64,000 bases of DNA from Gigaspora rosea. Its lineage: Eukaryota; Glomeromycota; Glomeromycetes; Diversisporales; Gigasporaceae. The position numbers and the translations under genes were made by a program. Below, in pieces: positions 1 to 11,375 of this stretch; position 1 is the stretch's first letter; each line of letters opens with the position of its first letter. The stretch is from positions 237,915 to 301,914 of the forward strand of contig QKWP01000102.1 in NCBI GenBank assembly GCA_003550325.1. The letters run 5' to 3'. The notes beneath the pieces are model-generated. The model saw only the letters and a list, made by a program, of their open reading frames with translations. It was not told the DNA's origin and did no database searches.

Positions 1-629
1 CATTCTTGCATGTGCTACAAGATTCATGCTATATCGAGTATTCTTGACACCAATCCATACCACCACCTGTACCACTTTTCTTACAGGGTATGCGATGCTA
101 AAAAATGGTCAATTATGCATATAATTTCGCGTCTGGGTGGTGCTCTTATACAAAACAAATGATTTACAAAATTTAGAATCTTCGTATAACTATGACAACT
201 CATACAGGGGGGCCTCTGGGGAGTTCCAAAAATGTTGGAGTACTTCAGAATCATGGTTGGCTGGATCAGAATTGATCAAATTTGTATTAAAATCATAATA
301 AATTTTACTAATAAACTATATCTATTCATTAAGTAAAAAATGCCCAGTTGATAATTTTGCTATAGAACCTACTAACAACTAGGGCTAAATGCTAACCTAG
401 ATCTGATGCATCTGACCTAGAAATTTGGGGACAGCCCTGTAAAAATCATGAAAACTACAGAGCTAGCTTTATTTTCCAAGTAAAAAATACATATCATAAA
501 TTTTTATCTATAAAGAGAGGTTAAACTTTATTATTAACAAAATTTTATCAGATGTAGATAATTTGCTTAACATAAAGGCACTATAGCCTCAGACAGTAGA
601 ATTAATTTGGCAAATTATAGCTGATTTGA
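1..629. other. AT-rich non-coding stretch
   Basis: No open frame of useful length, RNA gene or clear repeat is visible here up to the left arm of the inverted-repeat nest. Confidence 0.5.
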
Positions 630-728
630 ACATTAGTGGGACATGTGATGAATTTTGTGATGATCATCCAAATTTTGATAATTTTTCGGTATAGTTTTTT
701 GATAATATAATTATTTTCGACCGATATA

Positions 729-1671
729 TGGGGTGTGGTCAATTAAAACAGCCCATTTTACATATATCTTATTTTGAGATATGGGCCGGTATGAAAAGAT
801 TTGCCCCTCAAAAAATTTTATAATTTTGACAATCAGGATAAGTTTTTTTATTCTTGATTAATTATTAAAAATTTTTTAGTATCAAATAAAATAGGTTTTT
901 ATATAACTTATTATATTATTTTTATTGTCTTAATATTGTTTTATTTTAATAATTAAGTATGTACAATTTACTGTATTTGAAAAAAAAAGAAAAAAAAATT
1001 TTAAAAAAAAGATATTTTAAATAATTTTCCAACCAATATGCAGTTGTATGAACTTGTACTATGCAAGTGCATTAATGTGCATATGATAAAGGTATGGTTA
1101 AAATTTGAGCAAAATTGAATCACTAGTTGTGAAGTAATTTAGCTTTAAAGCATGATAATTTGATCTTTTTACTATATACGCATATATATAAATTACTATA
1201 GTAAATTATATAGTAAATATTTTTAAAAAAAGCTACTATTAATAAATTTTTTTATTTTATCAATAAATTAATCAAATAATTTTATTTTTATCAATCCTAT
1301 AACCTAATAATTATATTAAATTAAAAAAATTAAATATTTTAATCAGAGCTATTTGAGGCGCAAATCTTTTTGCACCGGCCTATAATTGAGTTTAATTATT
1401 TGTTTTGATTTTTGGACTGATTTGAAATTAATCAAATTTCATGATTTTGATTGGCTAAAAATAACATGTAACTATCAGGTAACCTCGTGATGTGCTGGTT
1501 CTATGCAGCTTCATGTAATTTTTCTTTTACATTATCTTGATTTTTTATTATGCATATTGACTTTCATTTATAATTGAAAAAGGTCAATCATGTCAAAATT
1601 TATATAAATCTAATAAAAACTCATCTTTCAAAAAATTGTAAAAATGGGCTGTTTTAATTGACCACACCCCA
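729..1671. mobile_element. TIR element (MITE), 943 bp, TA target duplication
   Basis: The ends start with tggggtgtggtcaattaaaa and its inverse, about 31 bp of near-perfect terminal inverted repeat. TA flanks both sides (727-728 and 1672-1673). It has no coding capacity. It is a longer version of the element at 49827-50164: removing the nested insert at 782-1382 plus one TA leaves about 340 bp, against 338 bp in that copy. The TA duplication suggests mobilisation by a Tc1/mariner-type transposase, which is inference. Confidence 0.85.
782..1382. mobile_element. Nested TIR element, 601 bp, inside 729-1671
   Basis: The ends read tgggccggt and accggccta with a longer imperfect inverted repeat (about 782-811 and 1353-1382), flanked by TA at 780-781 and 1383-1384. 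The paralogue at 49.8-50.2 kb reads straight through this point (inverse strand: gagataattgag), so it is a true empty site. A similar end-like stretch without a partner lies near 26293-26330. Confidence 0.85.
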
Positions 1672-1763
1672 TATTATCATGGTATGTTTGTACTGGCCAA
1701 ATGCTTTTATTACCAAAATTTGCTGACAATCATCACAAAATTTATCACACGTCCCACTAATTT

Positions 1764-4339
1764 GTTGTAATACAGTTACGGCATGTGCCATATTATTTGT
1801 TATAATTACTTTGTGCCGTAATGCTGTTACATTGAAATACCATAATGCTGTTGTATCTAAATATTATAATGCCATTGCAGTAATGTGTTAAAATACTGTA
1901 AGGCTGCAATTACATAGTTTAATTGGTTGGCTTTGGAATTAACTATCTTAATTCCTGCTATAATTTGCCGTAAAAATTTGCATTACCACTGACCCATTTT
2001 TTCAATTTTCAAATATATATATATATATATATATATATTTTAGATCCTAATAGTTCCAATTGTTCTATTTTTGACATGTATTTTTTCCCGATATTTTCAT
2101 CTGATGGAGACCTTAATTCCCATAATTGTCTGATAGGGCTAACGGAAATAATATGACTGCTGACCCTATTGTTGATTCCTTGCTGTGCATAATAAAAATT
2201 AAACTTGCATAACCTTAGATGTGAACATTATTCTATTAATTTACAGTAAATTAAAAAAAAAAAAAACTGACAGACCGACCCGTTTTCATATTCCATGTAA
2301 TGCAAAACGAAAAATCAACTTTGCATGGTCTTAGCTATTAATAACACACTGTATTGGAATTAACAGTTGTTGTTTCTATCCAATATAATGTAAGAATTTT
2401 GTTACAAAACCTATCGAACTGTTGCTGTATTGTGGTGTTTACTGTAAAAAACATTACGTATGTACGTACGTCGATACTAACATCATGACACTCAGTATTT
2501 GGAATTTACTATGTTTGCTGTAAAGAATTTTGTTACAAAATCGATACACAATACTGTATGTGGTTAAGGTTGATTTGATACTATCATACTAATGAATTTG
2601 AATTGTGATGACATTCTTGATCATAACTTGGGTTGTATAACCAATCAAAAGCGTAAAAGCATAATAACTTGATCATATTGCTACATTAGTTTTAGCACAC
2701 TGATCACATTTTGGATATAACCATGATTCTATTGGTTAGTAGATCGACATAAAACTACGATCTACAAGAATTGACGAAAAAATTAGTAATTATCAGATAA
2801 TCTGGATGGCAAAAATTCCGACCAAAAATTTACGAAAAATGAAAAATCAATCATCTAAATCTTTAGTGGAATGTAATTTTGTCTTAGTATTTTCTAATAT
2901 ATTTGCTATTTTTTATTAATATCATGCTTTTTTTTATCTATTGCAGAGCTATTGTTCTTGTTCTTGTACCTGCACTTGCATTTGTTCTTGCACTTGCACT
3001 TTTACATTGTTCTTGAACTTAAGACCATTTTACAAAACGCTTTCAAATTTTGAAACATTTGATTGACTAGTATTATGGTATCGCATTATTACAATACAAA
3101 GGTACTATAGTATTATGATATTACGGAATTACGGAATTATGGCATTACGGCATTACGGCATTACGGCACATAATATTGTTCCGTGCCGTAATTAATTCTA
3201 CCGTATAGTAGAATACGTAATGCCGTAATTCAGTAATTCTGCCGCCAACACTAGCCGATTCCTAAAGCAAAAATCACACCTTTTATTTTTATTTATTTTT
3301 TTCTCATAAATATACAGTATATATATTCGGGAGTTTCTTCACGAGTTTCGCATTCGTTATGAGTTTCGTTATTCGTCACGTCATTCGTCTAGACGAAACT
3401 ATTTCGTCATTCGCCAGGCATCATTAGTTGGAATTATGCTAATAAATTAATGAACTTTCTCAAATGACTAACTATCCATGCCCTCATATATTATTAATTG
3501 TTTATTACCTTTTCGTAATGCCTTATCATAATCCTTTCCTTTCACTAAATCATATCTGTACACTCCTTAAAGCTGTATAAGCTGTATGCATTTTTGAAAT
3601 AATGTGCGTGATCCGTTTCTAGAAATGGCCTTCAGAGAAGTGAATTCTATTTATATTTGATGCATTTATGCCTAAAAAAAAAAAACCATTATTCTGGTAT
3701 TTGTAGTATATTATTGTTGAATAGTAAATTATCGTTTTAATTATTATTCTTGCGTATGTTTACTGCTATCATTGTGTTTTGTAAAAGCAGATTAGTAAGA
3801 TACAGTACATTATCATTCTTATCACAGATATTATAAAATAATAGCTAACAACACACTGAGAATATTTTTATTGTTTTAAAAAACTAATTATTAAATATAC
3901 TGTATTAAACGTTATTTATTCTTTTTTTTAATTAATAAATATGAAACACCACAATTAAAATTGTCATGAATTTGACCATTTTTATGAGAAATCAAATAAT
4001 ATATTGGAAATTTTTGGAGTAAGATTTACAAATCCATGATAAATGCACTCATTTAAAAGATTTACGAATAATGAAATAGCAAAATTTTCGTTTTTAGTAC
4101 TACAACTTATGATAATTGAACAAAGATTTTTTTCACTACTATGAAAAATATTTTGAGTTAATAAAGAATATTCTTCATTACTATGAAAATGTTTTGAGAT
4201 AATAAAGAGTGTAAAGAACGAAAAAATGAGTCTTTACATTTTTTCCATTCTATTTGTCGTAGAAGACGGCCATGATTATTTGAATTATTGCTACTTAGCC
4301 TGAAAGCACTATAAAAGAAAACCATTTAATATTAAAATA
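1764..4339. repeat. Non-coding stretch with simple repeats
   Basis: No gene is visible. It contains an (AT)n tract at about 2014-2038, imperfect tandem attacggc units with an inverted counterpart at about 3110-3240 (weaker ones near 1775-1900), and ttcgt-type repeats at about 3330-3420. The 3' part just downstream of the pseudogene is plain AT-rich sequence. Confidence 0.55.
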
Positions 4340-6679
4340 TTAAAAAAATTCAAAAGTGGAAAATTTATTAACTAACCTGTAAACGATTTTCAAACGAGAG
4401 TGAGAACGAAATTCAGAAAGTTTATCAGCACTACTATTATCAAGATCATGAGTAAATGTACAAATTTTATTTCCAGATTCTGTAAAGTGAGCTCCAATTA
4501 CAATATTTGATTTGTGTAAATCAATATTGCTAGATTTTGGGATACTTAATGCGCTCATTATCAATTTACAATCTTGCTTACATATGAAATTATCAGTTAT
4601 TTCAAAGCTATTTTGAGATCCTTCCTCATTAAAATTTCTTTCTCCAGAAAAAACTTTTATCATACAATTTTTTTGCTTAAATTCAAAATTTTGTGGATAA
4701 CCAATAGTAAACCAACCAATAGCTATGTTAAAATTTCTTTTTTTCGATTCTTTACTACCAATATGATGAATGACAAAATATGGAGAGTTGTTATCAGCAT
4801 ATTCAATCCGAACAGAAAAAACATCAATTACTTTTTGTTTATTCATTAATGATGCAAATATTTGACATTGATTAATGTCTGCGATATCGCCAATTTCGTC
4901 GTCGAAATCAACATGTATTGATCCATTAAAAGGTACTCTGATATCTATGGATTTTATTCCTTCTATTTATAGAAAAAGCGTGTATGAATTAGTATTTTTG
5001 TATTATGAAGCATGCATAACCTTGTCAAAATATTACTGTACCTTAAAAATTTGTTTGCCAAAACTTTCTAAAACTTTATTTCTCAATTCATCATCAAGTA
5101 AATCAAAAATTGGCTGTATTTTGTAAGAAATAATTCGCCAATATTTAGAGTCATCAACCGAATCCTTCCATTTTTGTGAGTCTTTTTTAGAATAAAGTGT
5201 AACTTTTCCACCGATCGTAGTTAATTTTGATATATCGAGTATTTTTGTCGTAGATTCTTCTATTTCGTTCTGTACTTCACAATTGACATTAACATGGTTA
5301 ACGCCTGCATATACGGCGAATTTATTGCTATTCCTACTTGTGTATAAATTTGATTGAGGTTAAAATTTAAATTTATCAATTAAACATGTGACATAAAAAG
5401 AAAGAAAAATAAACCTTTTTCTTGTCGATAATTGTTCTTTTCAATGATGGCTCCACCAAAGATTATCTCACTAGCATAGAAGTAGCCATATTCTTTTGTA
5501 ATCTCACCAAGTTTTTTAAGTGGATTAGTCTTTCAACGCCAATTTGACCTTTTTAACAAAATTATCGTTCAATTTAATATTTTGTTCCTTGATAAATTTT
5601 ATCTCTGCTTTTCTAATTAATTCACATGTGTATTCTGTGGATACAACACGAGACTTTTGAAGTTCATTTACTTTATCATAAGAAATACCAAGTAGTACTG
5701 ATAGGTATGGTAATGTTGATGCTATTTGACCTTTAATAATTAGTCGTTCCTTAAATACACTGTCAAATCTTTGCTCCATTTAAATTTAAGATTTTCTGAA
5801 GGAGGTTGAAGATATAAATTTGGTTTGATCTTAGTTATGTCGATTGTGAATGCCTTCAATTGTGCTGTCTGAATATTCTCATTTTCATAAAGTAATCCCG
5901 AATCACATTGTTCCATTAATTTATTCCAATCGATATCTCCATCTCTACGAATTTCAAGTTTTAAGTTCTCATTATCCTTTGAACTTATATCAATCCATTT
6001 GGTGGATGCTTCGTCAGAACGATCAAAATCTGCATTTAGATGAAAAAAACACTGAATTAGATGCCATTTCTAATCTTGATCTAACCTCATCGAGATATGC
6101 TTCTCTTGGTAGAGATTTCCAACGTGGTATTACATTATTTAAATGTGTATACGTGTAAATTTTAACTCGAGTTATTTGTTGGTCAAAACAAATATACAAT
6201 TCATTGTTATTTCCGAGAATATCCTTCAATTTGATTTATTTTCTGCTTCTTTAGTTATTAGTTCTTCATTACTTTGATTTCGTTTAAACTTAAATGATTG
6301 TACGATAGTTTGATTTTCATTTAATTCTTCACGAATTTCGTACAGGTAACAATCAATGTTTTTATTCGAAGTAAATCGTTTAATAATATGATTCTCAATT
6401 ATCAATGTAATCCACAATTCTCTAATTACAAAAATATTTTCACTTGTCTGGTCAATAATTCGTCAATTTCTAAATTTTCAAATAAATTGTCCCTTGGCTA
6501 AGCTTTTCGTTTCTAATTTTGTTAAAATCATCAAGATAATAACGGATAAAATAAAACTTGTATTTATCGTTATTATCCACATTTGAAATTACTTGGTTAT
6601 AAACCTTAGAAAGCGTTGGATTTTCATCTAAAAGTATGTCAATTTTTAACTCGTTATTTAGTATTGCTTTTACATTCAT
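4340..6679 (-). pseudogene. Decayed MACPF-like gene (Glomeromycotina type)
   Basis: Coding segments on the minus strand follow one protein in order: an N-terminal domain (6679 to about 6230), a middle part (about 6229-5780), a helical segment ending KVKLALKD (5779-5525), a MACPF-like signature YGYFYASEIIFGG (about 5500-5440), then PIFDLLDDELRNKV (about 5110-5070) and a C-terminal part beginning IAIGWFTIGYP in the 4846-4340 frame. These are homologous by eye to the first half of the divergent gene at 7150. The frame changes at several places without usable splice sites: near 6475, near 6230, at the T8 run near 6045, near 5775, and just after KVKLALKD. At about 5047-4970 a GT...AG intron would leave the frame off by one. 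I infer a pseudogene; assembly errors are the alternative. In the family the MACPF fold is linked to pore formation, but function in this fungal branch is unknown to me. Confidence 0.75.
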
Positions 6680-7149
6680 TCTAAAATTTTCGGCTTTTAA
6701 AATTATATAAAACAGTAAAAGAACAATTATGTGTTCATATTATGATTAATATTGATACAAAGGATAAACTGTTACAGTCTCACAAAAGTCCTCATAATCA
6801 TGCTGATGCTCAATGATTCGTATTAAAAGTTCTGAGTAAAAATTCTCCATATGTCAATCACGGAACCATAAACCAATGATCTTCCTATATTTGCCACACA
6901 ACTAAACTAGTTTAATGAGGACAATTTCATCCGATGCAACAAATACGGCCGATAAGGCTAAATTTTATCCTATTCCGCTCTCTCTACTTTTGTATTGTAA
7001 AATAAAACGATTGTTTTGTATTTCTACTTTACATCATTGTTTACAAATATTTATATAGGTTCATTTTTGCCTATAATTATTTTTATTTTTTTGTTATCGT
7101 TCATAAAGATTTTTTTTTATTCTTTTTTTTTTTAGTTTAAAATTTAATA
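6680..7149. promoter_or_regulatory. Divergent intergenic region between the two MACPF-like genes
   Basis: This 470-bp gap separates the start of the minus-strand pseudogene from the first ATG of the plus-strand gene and must hold the plus-strand promoter. T-rich runs precede the ATG at 7150, and TATA-like tatatagg (about 7052) and tatataaaac (about 6703) lie on the two sides. No conserved operator is recognised. Confidence 0.4.
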
Positions 7150-10100
7150 ATGCAACATGAAACTGAAGCGGTTGACGGGGATATTAAATTAAATTCATGT
7201 AATGATTTTTTTCTTTTCTATTTTAATAAGCCTACAATAATTAATATGCATTTATTAACGAATTTATTTCAGCTATTCAATACATCTATACTACTCCATC
7301 ATCGTATACTTTTCAGGGCACTGAATTCTCTATCACTTCTAGTAAATATAAGAAGGATGCATACCCGCATGTAAATAAATTAGTTCACGATAATCTGAAT
7401 AATGGGTTGATTATTAGTATGGAAGGATTAAAACATGGAAACCAAAAATCTTTTGATTTTAATCAACCAAGCATAAAAAATCACTCTTTGAATTTTAACC
7501 AAATATGTTTTATACCAAAGATTTTAATATGTGAAAAAAGTAATGACTCTTACTTTGCTGAAAATCACATCGATATGACATCTGAAAGTGATATACCAAT
7601 GGAATGGTGTACAATACTTGATTATAACAAAGATTCAATTATTCATCCTATATTTGATAACAAACCAAAACAAGAAATTTATTTTACTATTACATATCAA
7701 AGAATTGATTTATATTTTAAGAAAGAGTTTATTAAACCATCAAATGAGTTTATAAACAAAGTGAAGAATGCATTAGAAGAGATTGACCCACATTCAGCAT
7801 TAATAGATATATTTTTTACTTTTGGCAATTTTTTTGCTCAAAAAGTAACTCTTGGTCATAAATTATTTAAACGCATTGATAAAAATTGGTACGAATATAT
7901 TATGAAAATAAAATTCAATGATTATATTGGGATGAATGAATTACAAGACTTATTTAAAGAAGTGGATTATGATAATAAAGGCTTTTTAACAGTTAAAGAT
8001 GAAATAATTAATCAGGAGAATCTTAAAATTTGGATCGAATTATGTAGAAATGATTCTAATCTTCAAATTATAAAGTATGGTGATTTTATGCCAATTTATG
8101 AAATCTTAGAAGAACCTATTCGTAATGAGGTCAAATCAATTCTTGGAATTCGTGAACATCAATATATGAGACCGAGAGAAATTTATCAAGAACATTTGAA
8201 ATTACCTAAAGTTAAGAATCAAGTAATTATGACTGGTTGTGAGAAAATACAATCATCTGTAGTATATCATCGTATTACATTTCCAGCAAGATTAGAAAGT
8301 AGTGATATTGTTCTTTACGGAAGTCTCACAGATGAATCTGGAAAACAAATTGATAATGTAATTATTAAATTTAGATTGATTAATTATTATGGATTTTCTG
8401 TAATTATTGAAAATTTTACTGGTCATGAGTAAGTGATAACGATTTATTATAATCTATTTTTTTTTTTCTTCAAAGCATTCTCAAGTTTCAATAATTTGTA
8501 AATTTTTAGGATGAAATACTTTGGTAATCAACTCAATATTAATTGGATGTTAGTTGGAGATCCAGATGTGATCAGTTATAAAAGTCCATATGTTCAGAAT
8601 TATTTCGTTGCAAAAGTTGGTACTAAAATAATTAATAATAAAGATCTTGAAAGATTAAAAGTTGAATTACCTCAACCTCTTAAAAACATAAAAAATGCAA
8701 GATTTGCTTGTACTTTTCACTATCCATTATCTGATGATGGTCCGTCATTTTCAGCTTGCATAGAATCTGTTGATAAAAAAGGAATTCAATTAAACATTAA
8801 AGATTATAAGAAAACTCAATCACATTTAACATCATCATCTTCAACTTTTGATGAATATAAAATGCACTGGTGCATTTATTTTATTCCGATTAAAAAAATT
8901 ACCATTGGTCAATTCATACCTGTTAATCAATCTTCTGAAAAGGATACAAAAAACAAGAGATCAAAATCTTTAAAACAAGTACCTGGTCTAAAATCAAAGT
9001 ATAAAGTCTTTTTATATTAAAAAATTGTGATAAATAAAAAATACATTTTAATTTTTATTAATATTTTTTTATACTAGTGTTTATGAAGCTATTAGTGCAT
9101 TTAGAGCTATTCTACCTTGGTTTGATGCACTAAATGTAATGCTTGAAAAGATTTCTAAAGCATATGATGATGCTGAATATAACAGAAAGACTTGTTGTGT
9201 GCTAATTGATCGTGCTGATGAAGTTTTAACAGCAGTTAAGATATTATTTAGGAGAAAAGAAGAAGAGGAGGATAAATTTCTTGATGATTATTATGTTAAA
9301 TCATTTATTAAACTTCACAGAGTTTTAAGAGATATAAAAGAATTTATCAATAATGTTTCTCAACTTAAAGGTCTTTCTAAATTTGTATCTGCTGATGATA
9401 TAAGAAAAAGATGTATAATTCTCATGAATGAATTAGAATCATCTTGTCTTGAACTAAATTTAAATACTACAACTTCGATAGAAGACAAACGTTTTGTTCA
9501 AAAAAGTTTAATGGAAGACGTAGATACAATGACTGAGGTGTGAATTTATACTTTCATAATATTTATTATAATATATATATATATATATACTTAAAACAAA
9601 TATTTCATTAAGTTTCTTGAAACGATTAAAAGTGGTGTTACAGAACAAGATACACAATATGAAAAAGATGAAAAAGATCTCCAGATACCTAGAACTTCTA
9701 AAATGCCTAGTAAAGTTTTTGATGAAGTTACAGAGATAAAAAAGAAAATGGAAAGAAAAGAGATTACTTTAAATGCACCTCTTATTAATCCAAATTCATT
9801 ACAGGAAGATAGAGAATTGAAACAAAATGATGGATGTAAAGTATTTAAACGTTTATTGGATGGGAAAATAGAAGTTGCTTGCAAACGTATCTGCATCCCT
9901 GATTCAGAATTACAAATGTTTAACACACGATTTGCTATTTTAAATCGATTAAAAGAATCTGATAAAATTATTAAATTTCATGGAATTGCTAAATATTATG
10001 ATCATTACCTTGTTGTTTTCGATTGGGCGGATTGTGGTAATTTAAAAGAAGTCTATGAAAGAAAAAATTTTGAAAATGATAAAATTTCATGGGATGATAA

Positions 10101-11375
10101 AGTCAAAATTGCTCATGATATTTGTAGCGGTCTTATTTTTTTACAAGGATGTAATATATATCATCATGATGTCCGTTGTGAAAATATATTGGTAGGTTAA
10201 CCTAAAACTTTAATATTTAAAACTTTAATATATTATTATTATTATTATTGATTTGAATCTTTCTGATTTATTAGGTTTCTTGTAAAGATAAGAATTATAG
10301 TGCAAAGCTTGCAAAGTTTGATCTTAGTCGACATGCAAAACATATTAGTACAAAAATTAAAAGCATTGAAGAAATAATTCGTTGGTTAGCACCGGAAAAA
10401 CTGACTTCTGATGCCAAACCTGGAAAAGAAAATTACACATTTAAATGTGAAGTGTTTAGGTATATATTTTATCATATTTTATCATTATTCATGCACTTGA
10501 TGTCATTAATCATATAAATGACCTTTTAAATAGTTATGGCATGCTTCTATGGGAACTTTCTTTTCAAAATGTTCCGTACAAAGAGATGGAGGTTATAAAG
10601 ATATGTGAATATGTAAAGTCTGGTAAAAGAGAGCATCTTAACTTTAATGAGAATTGTCCCAGATGCATTGCTACTGGATTTGCAAAAATTATTCAAATGG
10701 GTAAGTAATTTAATATTAATAGTAAAAAACTTTATTATATACTTTTATTAACTCGATATGTTAAAATCAACCTAATTAGCATGGGCGCATGAACCATCCG
10801 AACGACCATGTATCAATGTTTTTAATGCTGAATTCAATAAATTAAGCTTATTACTTAAAAATAATGATACTGACCTTGATGATGAATTCAATTTGATTAT
10901 GAATAATGATATACCATCATCTATTCCATCTTTAGAGGATGGCATTAAAGCACATAACAAAAAAAATGTTGATTTAGCTTGTGAATGTTTTAGTATTCAT
11001 GCTGATCTTGGAGATTTTACTGGCAAATATTGGAAAGGTTTATATTTAAAAGAAGGTTATTATAAAAATGAAAAGAATTTAACAGAGGCTATAAAACTTT
11101 TTAAGGAAGCTGCTGATGAGAATGTCCCTGAAGCTCAACTTCATTATGCATTAGAGATGAAAGATATAGATGAACATGAGTTTATAAAATATCTTAAAAA
11201 ATCTGCTGCTAATAGTAATCCTTCAGCATTATTCTATTATGGTGTTTTTTCTTTGGATGGAAAATATAATGTAAAACAAGATGAAAAGACAGGAATACAA
11301 TGTTTAAAGTTGGCTGCCGCGAAAGAGCAAAAACAAGCAATTGATGAACTTAAAAAACGTAATATCGATTTTTGA
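7150..11375 (+). CDS. MACPF-like / MLKL-type 4-helix / pseudokinase / Sel1 fusion protein
   Basis: Eight exons join in frame: 7150-7198, 7273-8428, 8510-8998, 9078-9537, 9613-10191, 10275-10459, 10534-10700, 10780-11375 (3,681 nt, 1,226 residues plus stop). Every intron is 74-84 bp with GT...AG. Residues about 1-560 resemble the MACPF-like family seen in the neighbouring pseudogene (FGNFFAQKVTLGHKL near 201-215, PIYEILEEPIRNEV near 290-303, LNINWMLVGDP). Residues about 566-720 are all-helical and resemble the MLKL N-terminal/HeLo-like bundle (AEYNRK, FIKLHRVLRDIKEFINNVSQ). Residues about 785-1055 form a kinase fold: VACK Lys809, HHD Asp904, CEN Asn909 and APE are kept, but the Gly-rich loop is degenerate, the alpha-C Glu seems to be Arg, and DFG reads KFD (925-927). 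Residues about 1085-1225 carry Sel1-like repeats. Family knowledge suggests membrane permeabilisation under a kinase-fold switch; this role is inferred. A two-gene reading is less likely because each intron keeps frame. Confidence 0.8.

Larger units (their letters stand above)
630..1763. repeat. Outer inverted-repeat arms enclosing two nested elements
   Basis: The left arm (about 630-680) and right arm (about 1712-1763) are inverted copies built around attagtgggac, a tgtgat block and ttttgtgatgat, with few differences. The loop is filled by the 943-bp element at 729-1671. The outer structure is therefore probably an older foldback that was hit later. No target duplication of its own was found. 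Confidence 0.6.
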
